A DNA stretch of 64,000 nt. It comes from an uncultured Pelagibacteraceae bacterium. GTDB lineage: Bacteria > Pseudomonadota > Alphaproteobacteria > Pelagibacterales > Pelagibacteraceae. Location: contig CACFYN010000003.1 of assembly GCA_902570525.1 (NCBI GenBank), forward strand, positions 1 through 64,000. Reading direction: 5' to 3'. The notes under the pieces were generated by a model. It was given only the letters and a program-made list of their open reading frames with translations. It ran no database searches and was not told where the DNA came from. Below, piece after piece: positions 56,961 through 64,000 of this stretch. How positions within the stretch are numbered: position 1 is the stretch's first letter; the number at the start of each line of letters is the position of its first letter. Made by a program: the position numbers and the translations under genes.

Positions 56961-59539
56961 TTTTTTTTCTTTTTTTTATTTCTATCGTATTCTCTTCTTT
57001 TCTCAATCAATATTAATGCTTCTTCCATGGTTAGTTCAGTCGGATCTTTTTCTTCAGGTATAGTTGCATTTAAAGATTTATATTTAATATACGGTCCATA
57101 CTGACCCTTCATAATCCTTACTGGTTTTTTATCTTCGGGATGTTCACCCAGATCCTTAATTAATGATGAAGAAATTCTTCCTGGTTTTGCTTCAGCTATT
57201 AACGTTATAGCTCTATTTAATCCTATAGTAAAAATATCCTCAACATTTTCTAGTCTTGCAGATTTATTCTCACATTTTAAGTATGGACCAAATCTTCCAG
57301 AATTTAAAAAAATTTCTTTTTGATTTTCAGGATTTAAACCAAGGGTTTTTGGTAGAGAGCATAAATATTTTGCTTTATCTAAATCTATTGAATCAATATC
57401 AACACCCTTAGGTATAGATACATTTTTTAAATTGTCATCTTTTTGTTTTTTAAGTTTTTTCTTTTTTTTTGGTTTTTCATCTATTTCCTCTTTATCAATT
57501 TCGTATTGTAGATACGGACCGAATCTTCCATTTTTTAAATATATATCTTTCCCATTTTCGTGCTTTCCTATTAATTTCGGCTCAGCCAAGTTTAATTGTT
57601 CAGCTGCTTTAGCTTTTGAAAGTGGTCTTGTAAACTTACATTCTGGATAATTAGTACAACCAATAAATGCCCCACCTCTAAAACTGTTTTTTAAACTTAG
57701 CATACCCTCAACAGGCGACTTGCATGATTTGTTGTATAATTTACAACTTCTATCAACTTTTCCATCAGAGTTTGTCTCAAAAACTAAACTTCCTAAGCTA
57801 TCGTTAAGCAAATCAAGTACTTCTCTTGTTCTCTTTTCTTTTACAGTAGTTACATTTTTATTGAAATCTGCCCAAAATTGTTCAAGAACTTTAATCCAGT
57901 CCTCCTTACCAGATGTAATCTCATCCAGTTGATCTTCAAGTTTAGCTGTAAATCCATAATCAACATATTTAGTGAAAAGTTTTTCTAAAAATGCCGATAT
58001 TAACTTACCTCTATCTGTGGGAAAAAATCTCTTATTAACGATATCTGCATATCCTCTATTAGCAATTACAGAGATAATGCTTGCATATGTCGATGGCCGT
58101 CCAATACCTAATTCTTCAAGTTTCTTAACTAAACTGGCTTCAGAATATCGCGGAGGTGGTTGAGTAAAATGCTGTTCATCAACAAAACTCTCAATATTTA
58201 TTGGACCTTTATTTACCTCTGGAAGTATTTTTTCATCACTGTGATCGTCCTCAATTTTATAAAGTTTTAAAAAGCCATCAAATTTAATTACAGATCCACT
58301 TGATCTTAAAATATTCTTAGAGTCATCGGATTCTATGGTTATAGTTTTTCTATCAAACTTTGCAGACTCCATTTGTGAAGATAAAGCTCTCGACCAAATT
58401 AAGTTATAAAGTTTATTTTGATCAGAGCTTAAATATTTTTTCATTTTCTCGGGTGAATTTTCTATATTTGTTGGTCTTATTGCTTCATGTGCCTCTTGAG
58501 CGTTTTTAGCTTTCTTACCAGAATAATTTAACGGTTGTTCAGGTAAATAATTCTTACCAAAATTATTATCTATATAAGATCTAAATTCATTCACAGCTTC
58601 TTGAGAAATGTTTGTTCCATCAGTTCTCATATATGTGATCAAACCTTTCGTATCACCACCGATATCAATACCTTGATACAATCTTTGTGCTATTTGCATT
58701 GTTCGTGAGGCACCAAAACCTAATTTACTTGACGCTGTTTGTTGTAAAGTAGAGGTTGTAAATGGTCCAACAGGATTTCTATTAAATATTTTAGACGTAA
58801 TATCAGTAATTTTATAATTTTTATTTTTAATTTTTTCAATTGCTATATTAATATCCTCTTTATTTTTAAAACTAAATTTTTCAATTTTATTACCATCTAG
58901 TTGTAAAATTGTAGAATTAATTTTTGAATTGTCATTTGTATTAAAATTTACATTAAGTGTCCAAAACTCATCTGGTTTGAATATTTCTATCTCATGCTCT
59001 CTCTCCGTAAGTAATTTTAAAGCTACTGACTGAACTCTACCTGCCGATTTTGAACCTGGAAGCTTTGTCCATAGTATTGGTGAAATATTAAAACCAACTA
59101 GATAGTCTAATGCTCGTCTTGCCATATAAGCGTCTACTAACTGATCCTCAATTTTTCTCGGATTTTCAATACCTTTTGTAACTGCATTTTTAGTTATCTC
59201 ATTAAAAACTACTCTTTCAATTTTTTTATCTTTTAAAAGTTTTTTTTCATCTAAAAATTCTTTAACATGCCAAGCAATAGCTTCACCTTCACGATCAGGA
59301 TCAGTTGCAAGAATAATCTTATCAGACTCTTTTGCAACATCTGTAATTTCTTTTAAATATTTTTTAGAAAAACTATCAACCTCCCATATCATCTTAAATT
59401 TATTTTCAGGATCGACAGATCCATTTTTTGATGGCAGGTCTCTTATATGACCGTAACTTGCTAAAACTGTATAATTATCTCCCAAATATTTATTTATAGT
59501 TTTTGCTTTTGCAGGACTTTCAACAATAACAAGATTCAT
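56957..59539 (-). CDS. topA: DNA topoisomerase I
   Basis: 860 residues. TOPRIM domain with E7 and the DPDREGE motif (80-86), catalytic Y303 (GLITYMRTDGT), followed by a zinc-finger segment (CKLYNKSCKSP, then CTNYPECKF near 620-655) and three C-terminal GPYL/GPYI repeats (GRFGPYLQYE, GRFGPYLKCE, GQYGPYIKYK). It relaxes negative supercoils. Stop overlaps the RidA-family start. Confidence 0.97.
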   Translation of the reverse strand: MNLVIVESPAKAKTINKYLGDNYTVLASYGHIRDLPSKNGSVDPENKFKMIWEVDSFSKKYLKEITDVAKESDKIILATDPDREGEAIAWHVKEFLDEKKLLKDKKIERVVFNEITKNAVTKGIENPRKIEDQLVDAYMARRALDYLVGFNISPILWTKLPGSKSAGRVQSVALKLLTEREHEIEIFKPDEFWTLNVNFNTNDNSKINSTILQLDGNKIEKFSFKNKEDINIAIEKIKNKNYKITDITSKIFNRNPVGPFTTSTLQQTASSKLGFGASRTMQIAQRLYQGIDIGGDTKGLITYMRTDGTNISQEAVNEFRSYIDNNFGKNYLPEQPLNYSGKKAKNAQEAHEAIRPTNIENSPEKMKKYLSSDQNKLYNLIWSRALSSQMESAKFDRKTITIESDDSKNILRSSGSVIKFDGFLKLYKIEDDHSDEKILPEVNKGPINIESFVDEQHFTQPPPRYSEASLVKKLEELGIGRPSTYASIISVIANRGYADIVNKRFFPTDRGKLISAFLEKLFTKYVDYGFTAKLEDQLDEITSGKEDWIKVLEQFWADFNKNVTTVKEKRTREVLDLLNDSLGSLVFETNSDGKVDRSCKLYNKSCKSPVEGMLSLKNSFRGGAFIGCTNYPECKFTRPLSKAKAAEQLNLAEPKLIGKHENGKDIYLKNGRFGPYLQYEIDKEEIDEKPKKKKKLKKQKDDNLKNVSIPKGVDIDSIDLDKAKYLCSLPKTLGLNPENQKEIFLNSGRFGPYLKCENKSARLENVEDIFTIGLNRAITLIAEAKPGRISSSLIKDLGEHPEDKKPVRIMKGQYGPYIKYKSLNATIPEEKDPTELTMEEALILIEKRREYDRNKKKKKK

Positions 59540-59578
59540 AATGACTGAAACTACACATAAATTATACTTTTAGTCAAA

Positions 59579-60154
59579 TTAATAAATTTTTGTCTTCGAT
59601 TCAGTATTATTTTTTAAGCGTTTTATATTTTCTCTATGGGTAATCAATATGAGTAAAAATAAAATTATATAAAAATAATAGTTGATATTATCTATAAAAA
59701 AATAACTTGATATAGGAACAAGTAATGATGCTACCATCGATGCAAGGGAAGAATACTTTGACATGACAAACACAACAAACCAAACAATTATAAAAATGAC
59801 TGCCAAGTAAATATTTACACAAAAAAGTATACCAACATATGTAGCAACTCCTTTTCCACCTTTAAACTTTAACCATATAGGAAAAACATGCCCTAAAAAA
59901 ACTGCAATAGAAGATGTAAATAAGTATTCAGAAAAATTAAACTTTATTATTAAAAGTAAAATTACTGCTTTACCTATATCCAATATTAAAGTGCTATAGC
60001 CAATTAATTTATTACCTGTCCTTAATGCATTTGTTGCACCAATGTTACCTGACCCAATTTCACGTATATCTTTTCCTAAAAAAATTTTTGTTAATAAAAA
60101 TCCAAATGGAATAGAACCTATTAAATAGCTAATAAATAAAATTAAGAACAACAT
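59579..60154 (-). CDS. plsY: glycerol-3-phosphate acyltransferase PlsY
   Basis: 191 residues, about five to six TM helices. GSIPFGFLL, GSGNIGATNALR (about 36-47) and FKGGKGVATYVG (about 96-107) are the three PlsY motifs. It uses acyl-phosphate for the first acylation in phospholipid synthesis. 2 nt after the pyrC-like gene. Confidence 0.96.
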   Translation of the reverse strand: MLFLILFISYLIGSIPFGFLLTKIFLGKDIREIGSGNIGATNALRTGNKLIGYSTLILDIGKAVILLLIIKFNFSEYLFTSSIAVFLGHVFPIWLKFKGGKGVATYVGILFCVNIYLAVIFIIVWFVVFVMSKYSSLASMVASLLVPISSYFFIDNINYYFYIILFLLILITHRENIKRLKNNTESKTKIY

Positions 60155-60156
60155 AT

Positions 60157-61446
60157 TTAATTCGCTTTAAATAACTCCTCACCGTTAACAAATGTTGATA
60201 AAACTTTTCCTTGCATCTTTTTATCTTCTATAGATGTATTCTTAGACTTAGAAACCAAATTTTCTTTTTTGATTATCCATGGTTTATTTATGTCTACTAT
60301 ACAAAAATCTGCATTACTTCCTATACTGAGGTTTCCTTTATTTATTTTTAGTATTTTAGCTGGATTACTTGTTAATAGTTCAATAATTTTAAAAAGTTTA
60401 ATTGAATTGTTGTGATATTGTTCTAATGCCAATGGTAAAAGTGTTTCTATACCTGATGCACCAGTTGCTGCTTGTGAAAAAGTTAATCTTTTAGACTCTT
60501 CATCTTCTGGTTTATGATCTGAAACAATTACATCAATAAGATCTTTATTTATTGCATCTACAAGTGACATCCTGTCCTCCTCAGTTCTTAAAGGCGGAGA
60601 CAGTTTTAAGAAAGTTCTAAAATCACCAATATCATTTTCATTTAAAGACAAATTATTAATTGATACTCCGGTAGTAAATTTTACAGCATCTTTCTTTCTT
60701 TTAATTACATCAACCGACTTTGATGATGAAATTTGTGAAATATGGTACCTGCAATTAAAATCTTCTAACAAAGTTAGGTCTCTTTCGATAATAATTCGTT
60801 CCGCCAAGTCAGGTATACCCTGCAAACCTAAACGTGTTGCAACTATACCGTCATTCACGCTTCCATTTTTAGATAACTCAAAATCCTCAGCATGTTGCAT
60901 TATTAAGCAATCAAGATCGTAAGCTGATCTCATAATTCTAGACATTAATCGAGTATTTTGAATTGTTTTAATACCATCTGTAAATGCAATAATTCCTTTT
61001 TTTTTTAAAAGTCCAAATTCAGTCATGTTTGTACTTTCTAAATTTTTAGTTAATGATGCAGAGGGATAAATATTTATCTTGGATTTATCTCGACCTCTAC
61101 GTTTTAAAAAGTCTACAATAGATACATTATCTATAACTGGTGATGTATTTGGCATTGTAACAACCGATGTTACGCCACCAGATAGAGCAGCATTACTTAG
61201 GGTTTTAAAATTCTCTTTATATTCAAAACCAGGCTCACCCACAAATACTCTCATATCTACTAATCCTGGGAATATATGTTTACCATTTAAATCAATGAAT
61301 TTTTCTCTAGAAGGAATATTATTTTTATTCACTTTTTTGCCAACAGCTTCGATTTTGCCTTCCTCATTAATTATTAATCCTCCAATTTCATCAATTGCAT
61401 TATAAGGATCTATTATATTTGCATTTAAATAAATTTTTTTCTTCAT
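60157..61446 (-). CDS. dihydroorotase-like protein lacking the HxH metal motif (PyrC'/PyrX type)
   Basis: 429 residues from the ATG at 61446, which overlaps the pyrB stop (ATGA); an in-frame start 24 nt upstream is less likely. Amidohydrolase fold close to type I dihydroorotase. [14 protein letters not shown] carries R66 and F68 where HxH should bind zinc, and [12 protein letters not shown] replaces the usual DHAPHT segment. In several proteobacteria such inactive homologs form a complex with aspartate transcarbamoylase while a separate PyrC does catalysis. I infer a structural partner of PyrB. Commonly annotated pyrC. Confidence 0.82.
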   Translation of the reverse strand: MKKKIYLNANIIDPYNAIDEIGGLIINEEGKIEAVGKKVNKNNIPSREKFIDLNGKHIFPGLVDMRVFVGEPGFEYKENFKTLSNAALSGGVTSVVTMPNTSPVIDNVSIVDFLKRRGRDKSKINIYPSASLTKNLESTNMTEFGLLKKKGIIAFTDGIKTIQNTRLMSRIMRSAYDLDCLIMQHAEDFELSKNGSVNDGIVATRLGLQGIPDLAERIIIERDLTLLEDFNCRYHISQISSSKSVDVIKRKKDAVKFTTGVSINNLSLNENDIGDFRTFLKLSPPLRTEEDRMSLVDAINKDLIDVIVSDHKPEDEESKRLTFSQAATGASGIETLLPLALEQYHNNSIKLFKIIELLTSNPAKILKINKGNLSIGSNADFCIVDINKPWIIKKENLVSKSKNTSIEDKKMQGKVLSTFVNGEELFKAN

Positions 61447-62384
61447 TGTTGTCCAAAAATTTTTAAACAAGCCATTCGTACAGCTACACCCAGTTCAACC
61501 TGTTCTTTAATTACGCTTTTATTAATATCATCAGCAAGTTTTGTATCTATTTCGATACCTCTATTCATAGGACCAGGATGCATTATGAGTGCATCCTCTT
61601 TTGCTAGTTTAAGTTTATCTGGTGTTAAGCCATAATATTCATAATACTCTCTGTTTGATGATAAAAATGAACTTGTCATTCTTTCATTTTGTAATCTTAA
61701 CATCATGACAATATCACAATCTTTGACACCGTCTTTCATGTTAGTAAATTTGTTTATTCCTAATTTCTCAATATCTTTTGGCATTAAATTTGATGGTGCA
61801 ACAATATTTAATTCAGCACCTAACATGTTAAGTAAATAAATATTTGATCTTGCAACTCTTGAATGGAGAATATCACCACAAATTGCAATTTTTAATCCAC
61901 TTATTTTTTTCTTTCTATCAATAATTGTTAATGCATCTAATAAAGCCTGAGTTGGATGCTCTCTTCTTCCGTCTCCAGCATTTAATACAGCACAATTTAC
62001 TTTTTGTGAAAGTAGATTACATGCTCCTGAATCCTGATGTCTGATAACTATGATATCTGGATGCATCGCATTTAATGTCATTGCAGTATCAATTAAGGTT
62101 TCACCTTTTTTAATTGCTGAATTTACTATATTCATTGACATTACGTCTGCACCCAATCTCTTACCTGCTAACTCAAAAGAACTTTGTGTTCTTGTTGACG
62201 GCTCGAAAAAGAGATTGATTTGAGTTTTACCTCTTAAAATATCAATTTTTTTATTTTTGCTCTTATTTAAAGTTATAAATGATTTAGCTTCTTCTAAAAT
62301 TAAATTTACATCAGAAATAGAAAGGTCTTGTATTCCGAGAAGGTGTTTTTTTGAAATTTTAATAGCTTTTTTATTAATTGCCAT
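61443..62384 (-). CDS. pyrB: aspartate carbamoyltransferase catalytic subunit
   Basis: 313 residues from the ATG at 62384; an upstream TTG at 62393 is rejected. Carbamoyl-phosphate site [20 protein letters not shown] (about 56-75), HPTQALLD near 139 and the C-terminal [10 protein letters not shown] are diagnostic. First committed step of pyrimidine synthesis. Overlaps the dihydroorotase-like gene by 4 nt; no pyrI seen. Confidence 0.97.
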   Translation of the reverse strand: MAINKKAIKISKKHLLGIQDLSISDVNLILEEAKSFITLNKSKNKKIDILRGKTQINLFFEPSTRTQSSFELAGKRLGADVMSMNIVNSAIKKGETLIDTAMTLNAMHPDIIVIRHQDSGACNLLSQKVNCAVLNAGDGRREHPTQALLDALTIIDRKKKISGLKIAICGDILHSRVARSNIYLLNMLGAELNIVAPSNLMPKDIEKLGINKFTNMKDGVKDCDIVMMLRLQNERMTSSFLSSNREYYEYYGLTPDKLKLAKEDALIMHPGPMNRGIEIDTKLADDINKSVIKEQVELGVAVRMACLKIFGQQ

Positions 62385-62427
62385 TAAAACCAACTCTATA
62401 AACTTTTAATGCCGCTAAGGCAAGGGT

Positions 62428-62883
62428 TTAATTATTTAAATAATCAATAGCTCCTTGAAGGATAAATGTAGCCGCTTTTTCATCGATTTTCTTTTTTTTT
62501 TGAGAAAATTTTATGTCTAGATCGCTCGATAAACTATAAGCCCCTGATGTTGATAGCCTTTCATCCCACAAACAAACTGGAATAGCAGTTTTTTCTTCAA
62601 TAATTTTAGCTTTATCTCTGATTGATTGTGAACTTTTACCAAATGATCCGTCCATATTTAGCGGATTTCCAACAATTATACCTGATATATTATTTTCTTT
62701 TATAATATCAATAAGTTCAGAAGATAAATTTTCTATGTTGGTAAATTGAATAGTCTTATAAGGAGTGGCAATTTTCCTCCTATCATCACAGACAGAAACA
62801 CCAATTCTTTTAGATCCTAGGTCTAAACCTAATAATCTTGAACTATTATCTAATTTATCTTTTAAGGCATCGATTGTGATCAT
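62428..62883 (-). CDS. ruvX: RuvX/YqgF-family RNase H-fold nuclease
   Basis: 151 residues. LLGLDLGSKRIGVSV (about 17-31) holds the first acidic residue, VGNPLNMDGS near 71 and LWDERLST near 104 the rest of the catalytic set. The family is named for Holliday junction resolution and also acts in 16S rRNA maturation. Divergent from gatC, 45 bp apart. Confidence 0.92.
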   Translation of the reverse strand: MITIDALKDKLDNSSRLLGLDLGSKRIGVSVCDDRRKIATPYKTIQFTNIENLSSELIDIIKENNISGIIVGNPLNMDGSFGKSSQSIRDKAKIIEEKTAIPVCLWDERLSTSGAYSLSSDLDIKFSQKKKKIDEKAATFILQGAIDYLNN

Positions 62884-62928
62884 ATTGTAATTTTCAGATT
62901 AAATGATAGTTTTCAATATTCTTATCAT

Positions 62929-63216
62929 ATGACTATAGATCTTAAAACAGTAAAGCATATCTCTAAATTGTCCAGAATATCGATAGATGATAATAAAGCT
63001 AAAAAATTAAGTGATGATTTAAATTCAATATTTAAATTTATTGAAAAACTAGAGGAGCTAGATACTGAAAAAATTGAACCACTCACATCAATTGCTGAAA
63101 CAAATTTAAAACTAAGAAAGGACGAAATTAAATCAAAAAATATAAGAGAAGATATACTTAAAAATTCACCTGAAGATAATAAAGATTTTTTTGTAGTCCC
63201 AAAGGTTGTTGAATAA
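62929..63216 (+). CDS. gatC: Asp/Glu-tRNA amidotransferase subunit C
   Basis: 95 residues. VKHISKLSRISID near 8, DDLNSIFKFIEKLEELD (about 29-45) and the C-terminal VPKVVE are GatC features. With GatA and GatB it converts Glu-tRNA(Gln) and/or Asp-tRNA(Asn). Its stop shares a base with the gatA start. Confidence 0.95.
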   Translation: MTIDLKTVKHISKLSRISIDDNKAKKLSDDLNSIFKFIEKLEELDTEKIEPLTSIAETNLKLRKDEIKSKNIREDILKNSPEDNKDFFVVPKVVE

Positions 63217-64000
63217 TGTCTAATATAATTGATTTAAAACTATTTGAGTTAGTTGAAAAAATAAAAAAAAAAGAAATTTCATCTAATGAAGTTACAAAAG
63301 CATTTATTGACAGGTCACAAAAATCAAAAAAACTAAATTCTTATATTACAGAAAATTTTGAAAATGCATTACAAAAAGCAAAACAATTTGATGAAAAACC
63401 AGATTTTAATAAAAAATTACCTGGCATTCCTTTAGCAGTAAAAGATCTTTTTTGTACCAAAAATATTCGAACTACTGCTGGAAGTAAAATTTTAGAAAAT
63501 TTTTTTCCAACATATGAATCGACTGTTACGCAAAATATTTTAGATGAAGGGGGCATTATCATTGGAAAATTGAATTGCGATGAATTTGCAATGGGATCGT
63601 CTAATGAAACTAGTTTTTTTGGAAATGTACAAAATCCTATATCTGAAAATTTAGTTCCAGGAGGTTCATCTGGTGGTTCATCTTCAGCTCTTGCTGCAAA
63701 GTTAACACCTGCTACAATAGGTACAGACACTGGCGGTTCAATAAGACAACCAGCCTCTTTCACTGGTACAGTTGGACTAAAACCAACATATGGAAGCTGC
63801 TCAAGGTATGGCATAGTAGCTTTTGCATCCTCTTTAGATCAGGCTGGTCCAATGACTCAAAACGTTAAGGATTCTGCTTTGATGCTGGAAGTTATTAGTT
63901 CTTATGACAATAAAGACTCAACATCTGTTGATTTTAAAAGAGGCCAATATTTAAAAGATCTTAATGAAAATATTAAAGGAAAAAAAATAGGAATACCTAA
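63216..64000 (+). CDS. gatA: Asp/Glu-tRNA amidotransferase subunit A, N-terminal part (runs off the window)
   Basis: ATG at 63216, within TAATG of gatC; 261 codons visible. Amidase signature GGSSGGSSSALAA is present, with catalytic Lys K76 (AVKD), cis-Ser S151 and nucleophile S175 (TGGSIR). The spacings (75 and 24 residues) match the known GatA triad. It releases ammonia from glutamine for transamidation. Very likely followed by gatB outside the window. Confidence 0.96.
   Translation, partial: MSNIIDLKLFELVEKIKKKEISSNEVTKAFIDRSQKSKKLNSYITENFENALQKAKQFDEKPDFNKKLPGIPLAVKDLFCTKNIRTTAGSKILENFFPTYESTVTQNILDEGGIIIGKLNCDEFAMGSSNETSFFGNVQNPISENLVPGGSSGGSSSALAAKLTPATIGTDTGGSIRQPASFTGTVGLKPTYGSCSRYGIVAFASSLDQAGPMTQNVKDSALMLEVISSYDNKDSTSVDFKRGQYLKDLNENIKGKKIGIP

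Noticed and set aside
63341-63814. 157-codon minus-strand frame over gatA
   Set aside because: It is antisense to the amidase core, which has a complete catalytic triad; it is a shadow frame.

Overview
The window is a chromosomal stretch of a very AT-rich, tightly packed alphaproteobacterium of the SAR11 (Pelagibacter) type. The assignment rests on extreme A+T bias in coding and non-coding DNA, gaps of a few bases between most genes, frequent TAATG/ATGA stop-start overlaps, alphaproteobacterial forms of the ribosomal proteins and RNA polymerase, and a Zur-controlled znu locus with an alphaproteobacterial-type operator. No rRNA operon, insertion sequence or CRISPR array was found.

Bases 1-6.6 kb hold housekeeping genes (map, sfsA, a CinA-type domain protein, a gamma-glutamylcyclotransferase-like protein), then the zinc regulon: zur, znuB and znuC on the minus strand, znuA divergent, with two Zur boxes between. 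A secreted cupredoxin and a DUF4396 membrane protein follow. From 6.6 to 17 kb is a divergon around a sugar-type compatible solute. The minus strand carries an ABC ATPase, a HAD phosphatase, a glucosyl-3-phosphoglycerate synthase and a GH13 phosphorylase. The plus strand carries the binding protein, two permeases, a 60-residue membrane protein and a secreted serine hydrolase. Together they look like synthesis, phosphorolysis and uptake of glucosylglycerate or a related glucoside. galU at 54 kb could supply the nucleotide sugar.

Bases 17.7-18.8 kb are the clearest accessory region. A 925-bp unit is bounded by 54-bp perfect direct repeats that contain the 5' half of tRNA-Leu(UAA). It encodes only an HNH-type protein and has paired ACTAGAGCA repeats just inside each end. 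It looks like an integrated mini-element or prophage scar that restored the tRNA with its own 5' half and promoter. Downstream are a 2OG-Fe(II) oxygenase-like gene, an SDR gene, nadK, and a tRNA-Val(GAC) whose D- and T-loops lack the usual conserved bases.

Bases 21-50.6 kb form a nearly continuous gene-expression supercluster: rlmB-like (minus strand), tRNA-Tyr, tRNA-Gly, tuf, tRNA-Trp, secE, nusG, rplKAJL, rpoBC, a structured leader, rpsL, rpsG, fusA, the S10/spc genes through secY and adk, then a separately promoted alpha operon (rpsM, rpsK, rpoA, rplQ). rpmD is absent and tuf is not between fusA and rpsJ. Bases 50.6-64 kb hold an RluA-family pseudouridine synthase, lipB, mgtE, panC, galU, ugd, a RidA-family gene, topA, plsY, a dihydroorotase-like pyrC without its HxH metal motif, pyrB, ruvX, gatC and the start of gatA.

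No wholly new multi-gene system is evident. The strongest leads are the tRNA-Leu mini-element and the aberrant tRNA-Val.
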